Positions 52,314-61,426 are shown, numbered from the stretch's first letter. The stretch: 64,000 nt of DNA from Thermus sp. LT1-2-5 (GCF_040363165.1 NZ_BSRG01000001.1:124001-188000); one strand, 5' to 3'. Numbers and translations are program-made. Notes: generated by a model not told the origin, from the sequence alone.

Positions 52314-53438
52314 GTGCGCCTCCTTCACACGGCAGATTGGCACCTGGGAAAGGTATTAAAAGGCGTGGACCGCACCCCCGAGATCGGGGAGGCCCTAAAG
52401 GCGCTTTTGGAAATCGTCAAGAAAGAGCGGGTGGACCTGGTGTTGGTGGCGGGGGACCTCTTCGACCGGCCCCAGGTTTCTGCGGAGGCGGAGGCCTTGG
52501 CGGTGGAGTTTTTCCTGAGGCTTAAGGAGCTTGGGGTGCCCGCCTTGGTCATCGCCGGGAACCACGACCCCAAGGAGCGCCTCGAGGCCCTCTCCCCCCT
52601 CCTGGCCCTGGCGGGGGCCACGGTGCGGGGCCGGCCCCTGTTCCGCGAGGAGGGGGGGGTAGTGGAGGTGAAGGGCCTAAGGGCGGCCCTCCTCCCCTTC
52701 ATCTCCGAGAGGGTGCTGATGAAAAAGCTCTGGCAGGAGGCGGAGGAGCGCCACCGCGCCTACGCCGAGAACATGCGGCGCATCCTGGGCAACCTGGAAA
52801 GCCCCCTGATGCTGGGCCACTTCGCCGTGGTGGGGGCGCGGCCCGGGGGAGGGGAGTTCGCCTTTCACCTTTCCGAGGCCTACGCCGTGCCCGCCTCCGC
52901 CCTTCCCCTTTCCGCCCGGTATGTGGCCCTAGGCCATATCCACCGCCAGCAGGCGGTGTCCGAAACCCCCTTGGCCTGGTACTCGGGAAGCCTGATCCAG
53001 TTGGACTTTGGCGAGGGGGAGGAAGGGGAGCGGGGGGCGCTATTGGTGGAGCTTCCCCCCTCGGGGCCCCCCAAGGTCCACCCCATCCGGGAGCGCTGGG
53101 GCAAGCCCTTAAGGACCTACCGCCTTCCCCCCGAGGCCCTGGACGGGAGGCTAGAGGAGCTAAAGGACTTTCCTGGCTACCTCAGGCTCGTGGTGGAGGG
53201 AAGGCTTTCCCCCGTGGTCAAGGAAAGGCTTTTCCAGGCCCTGCCCAACCTTCTGGCCGTGGAGGGGGCGGGGGCTTTGCCCGGGGAGTTCCAAGAAGAA
53301 GGGGGGGCGGAGCTTGGCCTCCTCGAGGCCTACGCCCGGTACCTGGAGGAAAAGGGGCGCAAGGAGGAAGGCCTTCTGCAAGGTCTAAAGCAGGTCCTGA
53401 CGGAGGTGGAGCTTGAGGCCCTTGCGCTTGGAGCTTGA
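52314..53438 (+). CDS. sbcD: SbcD exonuclease subunit
   Basis: 374 residues. Mre11-type nuclease that with SbcC opens hairpins and trims DNA ends. Metal motifs: LLHTADWHLGK, VAGDLFDRPQ, AGNHDPKERLE and GHIHRQQ. Start GTG 52314 is preferred on -10 spacing; ATG 52305 adds three codons. Overlaps sbcC by 26 nt. Confidence 0.94.
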   Translation: MRLLHTADWHLGKVLKGVDRTPEIGEALKALLEIVKKERVDLVLVAGDLFDRPQVSAEAEALAVEFFLRLKELGVPALVIAGNHDPKERLEALSPLLALAGATVRGRPLFREEGGVVEVKGLRAALLPFISERVLMKKLWQEAEERHRAYAENMRRILGNLESPLMLGHFAVVGARPGGGEFAFHLSEAYAVPASALPLSARYVALGHIHRQQAVSETPLAWYSGSLIQLDFGEGEEGERGALLVELPPSGPPKVHPIRERWGKPLRTYRLPPEALDGRLEELKDFPGYLRLVVEGRLSPVVKERLFQALPNLLAVEGAGALPGEFQEEGGAELGLLEAYARYLEEKGRKEEGLLQGLKQVLTEVELEALALGA

Positions 53439-56289
53439 GGGGTTTGGCCCCTACCGGGAGCGGCAGGAGGTGGACTTCTCCGACGTGGAGCTCTTCGCCA
53501 TCACCGGGCCCACGGGAAGCGGCAAGAGCACCCTTTTAGACGCCATGGCCTTCGCCCTTTACGGCCTCGTGCCCCGGGTGGGCCGCAACGTGGGCAATCT
53601 GGTCCACCCCGGCTTGGGGGAGGCCCGGGTGCGCCTCACCTTCCAGGTGGGGGGAAGGGTCTACCGGGTGGAGCGGGTGCGGGGCAGGAAGGGGGAAGGG
53701 CGGCTTTTTGAGCTGGAGGCGGGCGGGGAGCGCCTGGTGCCCTGGGAAAACCTGGAGAAGCTCAACCAAGGGATAGAGGACCTCCTCGGCCTCTCCTACG
53801 AGGCCTTCACCCGGGCCCTCCTCCTGCCGCAAGGGGAGTTTGACCGCTTCTTGAAAGGGGAGGCCAAGGAGCGCAGGCGCATCCTCCTGGACCTCTTCGA
53901 GCTTTCAAGGCTGGAGAAGGCCAGGGAGAAGGCGGCCTCCAGGCGGGCTTCCTTGCTGGAGGAAAAGGGGCGCCTGGAGGGGGAGCTACGGGCCCTCGAG
54001 GCGGTCACCCCGGAGGCCCTGGAGGCCCTGGAGGAAGAGCGTGCCCGCTTGGAGAAGGAGGCGGAGGGGCTAAGGGAAGAGGCGAGGCGCCTGGAAAGGA
54101 AGGCCAAGGAGGGGGAAGGTCTGGTGGAGCGCCTGGAAGAGCGCCACCACCTGGAAACGAGAAAGGCGCGTCTCCTGGCGGAGGCCCCTGCCATGGCGGC
54201 CCTGCGGGAGCGCCTGGCCCAGGCGGAGGAGGCGGCCCGGGTCCTGCCCCTGTGGCAGGCCTACCGGGAAAAGGAAGCCGCCCTGCAGGCCACGGAGGCG
54301 AAGCTTAGGGGGCTATGGGAGAGGCTTGCGGACCTGGAGGGCAAGCGGCAGGCCCTGGCCTTCCACCCCGAGGCCCTGCGGGAGGCAAGGGAAGCCCTCC
54401 TGAAGGCCCAGGAGCTGAAGGCCCTCGAGGCCCTCTGGCGCCGGGTGGGGATAAGGGAACACCCAAGCCCCCGCCGGGACGAGAAGGCCCTGGAGGAGCT
54501 TCTGGCCAAGGAGCCCCTGCTGGAGGGGGAGGTGCGGGCCTTAACAGCCTGGGCCGAGGCCAGGGCGAAGCGCTTGGCGGAGGAGGGGGCCTTGGCCGAG
54601 CTCAAGGAGAGGCTGAAGGAGGTGGAAGCCCAGGGCAAGGCCCAAAGGGAGGAGGTAGAGGCCCTGGCCCAGGCCCTCAAGGGGGCGGAGGCCCACGCCC
54701 TAACGGAGGAGCTTTCCCGCCTGAAAGCGGCCTTGGAGCGCCTCCAGGGAGAGAGGGCGCGCCTGGAAGGGGAGCTCGCCGCCCTGGAGAGGGAGGAGAG
54801 GCGGCAAGGGCTAGCCGCCTACCACGACCTCCTGGAGCCGGGCAAGCCCTGCCCCCTGTGCGGCGGCTTGGTCCACGCCCTGCCCCCACGGCCGAAAGGG
54901 CTGGACCTGGCCCCGCGGCGGCAGGCCCTGGAAAAGGCGCTCAGGGAGGTACTAGAGGAGCTTGGGAGCCTGCGGCAGGCGGTGTTTCAGAAGGAGAAGG
55001 CCCTGAGGGAGCTAGGGGTGGAACCCAGGCCTGGGGACCTGGAGGCCCTGAAGAAGGCCCAGGCCGAGGCGCAGAAGGCGCTAGAGGACCTGCGGGACCA
55101 TTACCAGGGGCTGAGGAGCAGGGTGATGGACAAGCAGAAGGATGTGGAGGAGCTTCGGGCGGCGGAGGCCCGCCTCCGCCCGGACCGGGAGGGGGAAGCG
55201 GAGGCCCTCCTCGCCGAGGCCCAGGCCGCCTTGGCTGCCTTACGGGAGGAGAAGGCCGCCTTGGGGGCCGGGCTTTACCAATACCTCCAGGCGGCCACGG
55301 GGGGCAAGGGGGTGAAGGCGTACCTGGAGGCCCTGGCCCAGGAGGTGGCGGCCCTAGAGGAGAAGGAACAGCGCGACGGCGAGCTCGCCAAGGCCTTGGA
55401 GGAGGTGCGCAGGGACCTCGCTGCCCTTCAGGCCAAGAAAGAGGAGCAGGTAAAGGCCCTGGCCGAGGCCCAGAACCTGCTCTCGGGGCTCATGCCCGAG
55501 GAGGAGGCGAGAAGCCTCTACCTTCCCCTCGAGGAGGCGGAGGCCCTGCGAGGCCGCCTAAAGGCCCACGAGGAGGAGCTTGGCCAGGTGGAGGCCCTCT
55601 TGAAGGCTTTGCCCCCCTTACCCGACATCCCCTTGGAGGAGGCCAAGGCCCGCCTTAGGGAACTCCGGGAGGCCCTGGACCGGGCGCAGGAGAGGCTCGG
55701 CGAACTCAACGAGCGGGTTGCCGTGTTGCGAAGCCAGGCAGAGGCGCTTCGGGAGGGGCTCAAGCGGCGCCGGGAGTTGGAAGGCCGCTTGGCGGAGGTG
55801 GTGCGGGAGGTGGACCTGTGGGACAAGCTGGCCCGCGACCTTCAGGAGAACAACTTCCCCGCCTACCTCCTGGGCCTACGGCAAAGGAACCTGGTGGAGC
55901 GGGCGGACGCCCTCCTCTCCACCCTCTCCGGGGGCCGCTACCGCCTCTTGGGCAAGGGGGATGAGTACGAGGTGTATGACCTCTGGACCGAGGCCCGCCG
56001 CCCGGTGAAGACCCTTTCCGGGGGGGAGAGTTTCCTGGCGAGCCTCTCCTTGGCCTTGGCCCTTTCCGAGGAGCTTTCCCGGGGCCGCCTGGGGGCGCTC
56101 TTTTTGGACGAGGGTTTTGGCACCCTGGACCCGGAGGCCCTCGAGGTGGTGGCCGGGGTATTGGAGGGCCTCCCCACCAAGGGGAGGCTGGTGGGGATTG
56201 TGACCCACGTGGAGGCCTTGGCGGAGCGGCTTCCCGCAAGGCTACGCGTGCGCAAGCACCCTTCCGGTAGCCGGGTGGAGTGGGCCTGA
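53413..56289 (+). CDS. sbcC: SbcC, Rad50-type ATPase
   Basis: 958 residues. SMC-like ATPase partner of SbcD. Walker A GPTGSGKST near residue 35, long Glu/Leu/Arg-rich coiled coils broken by a zinc hook CPLC near 478, and the C-terminal signature LSGGESFLASLSLALALSEELS with FLDEGFGTLDPE. Start is TTG, with GGAGGTGGAGC directly upstream, inside the sbcD 3' end. A CRISPR array lies 420 nt downstream. Confidence 0.94.
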   Translation: MRPLRLELEGFGPYRERQEVDFSDVELFAITGPTGSGKSTLLDAMAFALYGLVPRVGRNVGNLVHPGLGEARVRLTFQVGGRVYRVERVRGRKGEGRLFELEAGGERLVPWENLEKLNQGIEDLLGLSYEAFTRALLLPQGEFDRFLKGEAKERRRILLDLFELSRLEKAREKAASRRASLLEEKGRLEGELRALEAVTPEALEALEEERARLEKEAEGLREEARRLERKAKEGEGLVERLEERHHLETRKARLLAEAPAMAALRERLAQAEEAARVLPLWQAYREKEAALQATEAKLRGLWERLADLEGKRQALAFHPEALREAREALLKAQELKALEALWRRVGIREHPSPRRDEKALEELLAKEPLLEGEVRALTAWAEARAKRLAEEGALAELKERLKEVEAQGKAQREEVEALAQALKGAEAHALTEELSRLKAALERLQGERARLEGELAALEREERRQGLAAYHDLLEPGKPCPLCGGLVHALPPRPKGLDLAPRRQALEKALREVLEELGSLRQAVFQKEKALRELGVEPRPGDLEALKKAQAEAQKALEDLRDHYQGLRSRVMDKQKDVEELRAAEARLRPDREGEAEALLAEAQAALAALREEKAALGAGLYQYLQAATGGKGVKAYLEALAQEVAALEEKEQRDGELAKALEEVRRDLAALQAKKEEQVKALAEAQNLLSGLMPEEEARSLYLPLEEAEALRGRLKAHEEELGQVEALLKALPPLPDIPLEEAKARLRELREALDRAQERLGELNERVAVLRSQAEALREGLKRRRELEGRLAEVVREVDLWDKLARDLQENNFPAYLLGLRQRNLVERADALLSTLSGGRYRLLGKGDEYEVYDLWTEARRPVKTLSGGESFLASLSLALALSEELSRGRLGALFLDEGFGTLDPEALEVVAGVLEGLPTKGRLVGIVTHVEALAERLPARLRVRKHPSGSRVEWA

Positions 56290-56709
56290 GGGAGCTGCCT
56301 TGTCGGGTTTCCCGGAAGGGGTTTACGGTTTCCTTTTGCTTCAAACTTTGATAGCTACTTCCCTAATCTGCCTAAATACGACAGAACAGGAATGTTTGAT
56401 ACTTCACCAAAGCGAAGGGTTGATGCCAGGCCCCTTCTTGTCCTGTGTTTGGACTTGGTCAACGTTTTCGGTCTTGTGCTATACTTGGGGTGTCGGCCCT
56501 GGCCGACGGGGTTCTTGAAAGCCAGTTTTCCCCTTGAGGAAGGCGAATATGCGCTTTTTCCTTTTCAACGACCCTTCCGCAAGTGGCTTGCAAACGGGCT
56601 AAACCCCCAAAAACCGCCCTTATACGGCGTGTGCATATTCCAAGCTTCATCTTTCTCACAAACCCCCCTCCAGGAGTGCCGTCCAGGACGTAGCAGAAAA
56701 GGGGGTGCC
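56290..56709 (+). other. CRISPR leader-like region, relatively AT-rich, no gene seen
   Basis: 420 nt between sbcC and the first repeat. It is clearly more AT-rich than the rest of the window, with runs such as TTCCTTTTGCTTCAAACTTT. An extended -10 (TGC followed by TATACT at 56480-56485) is a candidate array promoter. Short open frames here have no ribosome binding sites or coding bias and are not called. Confidence 0.6.
56480..56485 (+). promoter_or_regulatory. candidate promoter in the CRISPR leader
   Basis: TATACT with a TGC extension; a TTGGTC lies 19 nt upstream. It lies about 225 nt before the first repeat and points into the array. Confidence 0.4.
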
Positions 56710-57127
56710 GTTGCACGAGATGCTTCCCCGTCAGGGGATTGCGATCTAAAGGGGCTTGCAGGAGGGTGGTGATGGCGTTGCCAAGTGTTGCACGAGATGC
56801 TTCCCCGTCAGGGGATTGCGATCGTTAGGGTGGAGTGGGCGGCATCATGAGGCTTATTCGCGAAGTTGCACGAGATGCTTCCCCGTCAGGGGATTGCGAT
56901 CTAACCCATCCGCGGCTAAACCTACGCCTAAAGAACAAGTTGCACGAGATGCTTCCCCGTCAGGGGATTGCGACTCCTGGACGTCTTGCTCGGTGTGGGC
57001 TCCCTGATATCCCACGTTGCACGAGATGCTTCCCCGTCAGGGGATTGCGACCCCCGGGACACCCCTAAAGCCTTCGCCGCTTCATCGATGGGTTGCACGA
57101 GATGCTTCCCCGTCAGGGGATTGATAC
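56710..57127 (+). CRISPR. six-repeat CRISPR array, Thermus type III-like repeat
   Basis: 36-nt repeats start at 56710, 56787, 56865, 56939, 57016 and 57092. Each begins GTTGCACGAGATGC, has CCCC-GT-CAGGGG forming a small stem, and ends GGATTGCGAY. The five spacers are 41, 42, 38, 41 and 40 nt. Repeats 1-3 end in T, repeats 4-5 in C; repeat 6 breaks down after GGGGATTG, marking the distal end, so the leader is on the left. It resembles the published Thermus type III repeat that begins GTTGCAAGGGATTGAG. No cas genes are in the window. Confidence 0.95.
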
Positions 57128-57345
57128 GGTCTTGTTTGTCAAGCCACCTGGTCCAGCTGACCGGCGTAGTAGGTCCTGAGCCGCCCCATCATCCGGCGTA
57201 AAAGCTAGGAGGCCGCGTCTAGGAGGGCCTGTTTTGCGCTCCGGGCGGGGAAGCGGCGAGCATCCCCACCCCCTCGTCGCGGTGGCCCCCCGTGGAGGGG
57301 GCCAAAGCTCTCCTTGCGCGAGGGAGCCCTTTGGGCTACCTTTTC
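57128..57345 (+). other. array-distal spacer region with two hairpins, no gene seen
   Basis: No convincing gene. Two hairpins: GGCCCCC / GGGGGCC (57284-57303) and AGCCC / GGGCT (57325-57337), the latter followed by ACCTTTTCTT, which could end array transcription. Confidence 0.5.
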
Positions 57346-57374
57346 TTGACCCGGTCCAAGCCCTCTTTTAGACT
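57346..57374 (+). promoter_or_regulatory. promoter of the Notum/PAE-family gene
   Basis: -35 TTGACC (57346-57351), 17-nt spacer, -10 TAGACT (57369-57374). A ribosome binding site GGAGGTGG follows just before ATG 57391. Confidence 0.7.
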
Positions 57375-57390
57375 GGGGGCGGAGGTGGAA

Positions 57391-58377
57391 ATGAAACGGC
57401 TTCTAGCCCTCCTTTGGCTTTTGGGTTTGGCCCTAGCTCAGGGGCTTGCCCTTTGGCAGGCGGTGGAGGTGCCGGGCGGGGTTTGCGCCGACGGGTCTCC
57501 CTACCGCTTTTACGTGAGCCCAGGGGACCCCAAGAAGGTGGTCTTGGACTTCCAGGGGGGTGGGGCCTGTTGGGACGCCGCCACCTGCGGCCCGGAAAGC
57601 CGCACCTACCGCAAGCGGGTGGACACGCAGGAGCTCGCCCTCGCCCAGGGCATATATAACCGCATCAGCGTGGTCAACCCTTTCCACGGCTGGACCCACG
57701 TCTTCATCCCCTACTGCACCGGGGACCTCCACGTGGGCCGGGCCACGGTGGACTACGGGGGCTTCAGGGTTCACCACCAGGGGGCGCGGAACGTCCAGGC
57801 GGTGCTGGAGTACGTCTTCAAGAACCACACCAACCCGGAGCGGGTCTTCGTCACCGGGTGTAGCGCCGGGGCCTACGGGGCGGTCTTCTGGGCGGACAAG
57901 GTGCTGTCCACCTACAGGAACGCCCAGGTGGCGGTCTGCGGGGACGCCGGGGTGGGGGTGCGCACGGAGGGCTTCCCGGGCTTCGCCCGCTGGAACCCGC
58001 GCCTGCCCGACCTGCCGGGCCTCTCCCCGAACCCCGAGGTTTCGGAGATCTACTTGGCCTTGGCCCGGGCCTACCCAAAGGCGGCCGTCGCCCAGTACAC
58101 CACCGTCCTGGATGGCACCCAGATCTTCTTCTACGGCCTCATGAAGGGGGAGGCCACCCCTTCCGAGGCCACCGCCCGGGAGTGGGCGCAAAAGGCCCTG
58201 GAGGCGGTGCTCCGCCCGGCCCAGGCGGAAAACTACACCTTCTACCTGGCCCCCGGGGGCCAGCACTGCATCCTGCCCCGGCCCGAGCTGTACACGGTGA
58301 AGGTGGGCGAGGTAAGCTTCTTGGACTGGCTCAGGGGCCTGGCGGAGGGGAAGGTGCCCCCTCGAGTGCGCCCCTGA
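57391..58377 (+). CDS. exported pectinacetylesterase/Notum-family hydrolase
   Basis: 328 residues with a signal peptide (cleavage probably after ALA, residue 16). Alpha/beta-hydrolase: oxyanion segment FQGGGACW at 55-62, nucleophile Ser158 in VTGCSAGAYGA, Asp185 region CGDAGVG, and His in PGGQHCILPRPELY near 288. Six or more cysteines suggest disulphides. The family deacylates pectin in plants and Wnt in animals; here the substrate is unknown, perhaps acylated glycans. Start ATG 57391 has both a promoter and GGAGGTGG behind it. The 3' end overlaps the convergent zincin gene by 47 nt. Confidence 0.85.
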   Translation: MKRLLALLWLLGLALAQGLALWQAVEVPGGVCADGSPYRFYVSPGDPKKVVLDFQGGGACWDAATCGPESRTYRKRVDTQELALAQGIYNRISVVNPFHGWTHVFIPYCTGDLHVGRATVDYGGFRVHHQGARNVQAVLEYVFKNHTNPERVFVTGCSAGAYGAVFWADKVLSTYRNAQVAVCGDAGVGVRTEGFPGFARWNPRLPDLPGLSPNPEVSEIYLALARAYPKAAVAQYTTVLDGTQIFFYGLMKGEATPSEATAREWAQKALEAVLRPAQAENYTFYLAPGGQHCILPRPELYTVKVGEVSFLDWLRGLAEGKVPPRVRP

Positions 58378-59107
58378 GGCCGAAGCCGGCGAACCAACCC
58401 TTCAGCCCGGGGTAAAGCGCCAAAAGCAGGCGGTGGCCCTTCCTGCGGTCCAGGGGGGTCTCCGCCAAAAAGGCCCTTAGGAGGCGGTCCCCGTCTTCCC
58501 GAAGGAGCTCTTCCGCCTTGAGGGTGAACTGGGCCTGGAACCAAAGCGCCCCCGCAAGCCCCCCACGCCGCCGTTCGTAGGCGGAAAGGCTTTTTCTCTT
58601 GGGCGTGAGACGGGCGAGGTAGCGGCTCCAGGTGAGGAGGAGGTCCGCCAAGGAGGGGCTGGCCTCCCTTAGGGCTAAGAGGAAGAGGTAGTTGGCGAAG
58701 AACTCGTCCAGCCACCTGGCCCCCGTGCGGAGCCGCCAGGCCACCTGGACGGCGTGGGCGTACTCGTGCCCCAGGTTGAGGTCTAGGAAGGCGGGGATTT
58801 CCCCGGGAGGGGGCCCCAAGGGCAGAAGGGCCTCCCGCAGGCGGTGGAGGAGCCTTTCCGGGTAGGTGAGGGGGGCGTAAAGGGCCAGGCCCTCGAGCCC
58901 GGCGTGCTGGAAGGGGAGGCCGTAGGGGTAGGGAAGCCGGGCCCGCCAGTCCTTTTCCGAGAGGATGTAAAGGGCCACGGGGGGAAGGGGGGCGTAGCGG
59001 GCGTAGACCTCCCTAAGGGCCAGGAGGTAGTCCCTGAGGGCCCGCGCCCGCAAAGCCCCCCCTTCCGAGAAGAAGGCGGGAAGGTGGGGGTGGGGGAGGG
59101 CCCGCAT
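58331..59107 (-). CDS. gluzincin-like metalloprotease candidate, cytoplasmic
   Basis: 258 residues, unrecognised. Metal-site pattern HEYAH (His114, Glu115, His118) followed 17 residues later by Glu135 in WLDEFFANYL, like gluzincins. There is no signal peptide or membrane helix. The ATG shares one base with the recG stop (TGATG), so it is translated after recG. Substrate unknown; proteolysis is inferred from the motif only. Confidence 0.7.
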   Translation of the reverse strand: MRALPHPHLPAFFSEGGALRARALRDYLLALREVYARYAPLPPVALYILSEKDWRARLPYPYGLPFQHAGLEGLALYAPLTYPERLLHRLREALLPLGPPPGEIPAFLDLNLGHEYAHAVQVAWRLRTGARWLDEFFANYLFLLALREASPSLADLLLTWSRYLARLTPKRKSLSAYERRRGGLAGALWFQAQFTLKAEELLREDGDRLLRAFLAETPLDRRKGHRLLLALYPGLKGWFAGFGLRGALEGAPSPPPGP

Positions 59108-61413
59108 CAGATCACTTCCCTAAAGCCGATGCGCTCTGCCTGGGCCTTGAGCTCCGCCTTCAGGGCCTGGTGCTCGGGGCGGGAGAGGTCGGGGTCGGCC
59201 TCGAGGATCCGCTTGGCCAAGGCCCGGGCCCGCTCGATGATCCCCGTGTCCTCCGCCAGGTCGCCCAGCCGGAGCTCGGGGTAGCCCGACTGCCGCGTGC
59301 CCCTGAGCTCCCCGGGGCCCCTTAGCTTCAGGTCCACCTCGGCGATGTAAAAGCCGTCCGTGGACTCCTCCAGGACCTTGAGCCGCTTGAGGGTTTTCTG
59401 GCTTGCCTCCCCCGCCAGGAAGATGGCGTAGCCCTCGAGGCCCCCCCGCCCCACCCGGCCCCGGAGCTGGTGGAGCTGGGCGAGGCCGAAGCGCTCGGCG
59501 TTTTCCACGATGATGAGGGTGGCCTTGGGGATGTCCACCCCCACCTCGATCACCGTGGTGGAAACGAGAAGGTCAAAGGCCCCTTGCCGGAAGGCCTCCA
59601 TCACCTTTTCCTTTTCCCGGGCCGGCATTTTGCCGTGGAGGAGGGCCATGCGCACCTCGGGGAGGAGGGCCTTGAGCTCCTCGTAGAGGCTTTTCGCCGC
59701 CTTGAGGTCCAGCTCCTCGTTCTCCTCGATGGCCGGGGCCACCACGAAGACCTGGTGGCCCTTTTTCACCTCCTCCCGGGCGAAGGCGTAGGCCTGGAGA
59801 CGGAGGCGGTGGGGCAGGACCTTGGTCTTCACGGGGGTACGCCCGGGGGGCATCTCGTCCAGGAGGCTCACCTCCAGGTCCCCGTAGAGGGTGAGGGCCA
59901 AGGAGCGGGGGATGGGGGTGGCGGACATCACCAGGACGTCGGGGGGGGTGTGGGCCAGCTTGAGGAGGGCCCGCCGCTGCAACACCCCGAAGCGGTGCTC
60001 CTCGTCCACCACGGCGAGGCCCAAATCCCTAAAGGCCACCCCCTCCTGGATGAGGGCGTGGGTGCCCACCGCCACCTGGGCCTCCCCCCGGCTCAGGCGC
60101 CCGATTGCCGCTTCCTTTTCCTTCGGGCTCATGGAGCCCAAAAGGAGCTCCACCCGCACCCCTAGGGGGAAGAGGTAGCGGGTGAGGTTTTGGAAGTGCT
60201 GTTGCGCCAGGATCTCCGTGGGGGCCATGAGGGCCCCTTGCGCCCCGTTTTGCGCCGCCAGGTAGAGGGCGAAGGCGGCCACCACCGTCTTCCCCGAGCC
60301 CACGTCCCCCTGCAGAAGGCGGGCCATCTGCCTCGGGTTTTGCATGTCCTGGGCGATTTCCCCCATGACCCGTTCCTGGGCCCGGGTGAGGGGGAAGGGG
60401 AGGGCCTTCTTGAAGGCTTCCACCCAGGCCTCCTCCACCCGGAAGCTCCGCCCCAGGACCATCCCCCCGGCGTCCAGGAGGGCCTTGAGTTCCAGAAGGA
60501 GGTACTCGTCAAACTTGAGCCGCAAAAGGGCCCGCTGGAGCGCCTCCTCGTCCTCGGGGAAGTGGATCTGCCGCAGGGCCTCGTTGTAGGGCAAAAGCCC
60601 CTCCGCCTCCCGGTAGGAGCCCAAGGGGTCGGGAAGGGGCAGGGCCAGTTCCAGGGCCCGTTGCACCGTGCGCCGGAGGAAGGCTTGGCTTATCCCCTCC
60701 TTGGCAGGATAGATGGGGACGATGCGCCCGGTGGAAAGGGACTCGGCCCCTTCGTCCTCGAAGTGTTCCACAAAAAGCTGCACGCCCCCCCGCCGCTGCA
60801 CCCGGCCCGTGACGATGAGGGTGGCCCCCTCCTCCACTTGGGACAGGACCCAAGGCTGGTTGAACCAGACCAAGGTGAGCCGCCAGCCCCAGGCGTCTTG
60901 GGCCTTCACCTGCACCACCTGCATGCCCTTCTTGGGGGTTTTGATCAGCTCTTTGCTAAGGACCTTCACCTGCAAGGTGGCCTTCTTCCCATCCTCCAGA
61001 AAGCGCACCCCCGGCAGGGTGCGCCGGTCCTCGTAGCGGCGGGGGTAGTACTGGAGGACGTCCCGCACCGTGTGGAGGCCGAGCTCGGAAAGCTTCTTGC
61101 GGCTTTGCGGGGGGGCGAGGCGGTGGGCGGGCTCCTCCGGGGCTAGGCGGGAAGGGGGAGGGCTTGGGGGCTTTTCCTGTTCCTGGGGAAGGCCGTCTTG
61201 GAGAAGGCGGATGGCGGCTTCTAGGACCTTCTTCCGCGCCTCGGGGGTTTTGGCCCCGTAGCCCTGGAAGAGCCGCTGGACCTCGGGGAAGGGCCGGGCC
61301 AGGTTGTGCACCAGGCTTTCCAGGCCCCCCACCACCACCCGGTCCAACGCCCCGTCTTTGAGCTCCCGCAGAAGGGGCCGTAGAAGCCTCTCCCGAAGTT
61401 CCCCTTCCCTCAC
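59107..61413 (-). CDS. recG: ATP-dependent DNA helicase RecG
   Basis: 768 residues. Branch-migration helicase that remodels stalled forks and Holliday junctions. N-terminal wedge/OB domain (ARHxLxxLGxxTVRDxLxYYPRRYED-like around 105-130), Walker A LLQGDVGSGKTVVAAF, VVDEEHRFGVLQR, and LRGRVGRGG near the end. Start GTG 61413, 7 nt after TATCAT, is preferred to ATG 61422, which overlaps that box. Longer than average because of the N-terminal extension. Confidence 0.96.
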   Translation of the reverse strand: MREGELRERLLRPLLRELKDGALDRVVVGGLESLVHNLARPFPEVQRLFQGYGAKTPEARKKVLEAAIRLLQDGLPQEQEKPPSPPPSRLAPEEPAHRLAPPQSRKKLSELGLHTVRDVLQYYPRRYEDRRTLPGVRFLEDGKKATLQVKVLSKELIKTPKKGMQVVQVKAQDAWGWRLTLVWFNQPWVLSQVEEGATLIVTGRVQRRGGVQLFVEHFEDEGAESLSTGRIVPIYPAKEGISQAFLRRTVQRALELALPLPDPLGSYREAEGLLPYNEALRQIHFPEDEEALQRALLRLKFDEYLLLELKALLDAGGMVLGRSFRVEEAWVEAFKKALPFPLTRAQERVMGEIAQDMQNPRQMARLLQGDVGSGKTVVAAFALYLAAQNGAQGALMAPTEILAQQHFQNLTRYLFPLGVRVELLLGSMSPKEKEAAIGRLSRGEAQVAVGTHALIQEGVAFRDLGLAVVDEEHRFGVLQRRALLKLAHTPPDVLVMSATPIPRSLALTLYGDLEVSLLDEMPPGRTPVKTKVLPHRLRLQAYAFAREEVKKGHQVFVVAPAIEENEELDLKAAKSLYEELKALLPEVRMALLHGKMPAREKEKVMEAFRQGAFDLLVSTTVIEVGVDIPKATLIIVENAERFGLAQLHQLRGRVGRGGLEGYAIFLAGEASQKTLKRLKVLEESTDGFYIAEVDLKLRGPGELRGTRQSGYPELRLGDLAEDTGIIERARALAKRILEADPDLSRPEHQALKAELKAQAERIGFREVI

Positions 61414-61420
61414 GCTCCCC

Positions 61421-61426
61421 ATGATA
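61421..61426 (-). promoter_or_regulatory. -10 box for recG, overlapping the M16 gene's box
   Basis: TATCAT on the minus strand, 7 nt before GTG 61413. It shares bases 61425-61426 with the opposite-strand box TACCCT. Confidence 0.5.

Noticed and set aside
54315-55658. 447-codon Gly/Pro-rich frame within sbcC
   Set aside because: Same-strand out-of-frame shadow of the coiled-coil region.
56300-56772. Possible small proteins in the CRISPR leader
   Set aside because: No ribosome binding sites, no coding bias, and they run into the array.
56756-57201. Short frames with repeated ARDASPSGDCD peptides
   Set aside because: They are translations of the CRISPR repeats, not protein repeats.
57128-57345. 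Insertion sequence remnant beside the array
   Set aside because: No transposase fragment or terminal inverted repeats can be recognised.
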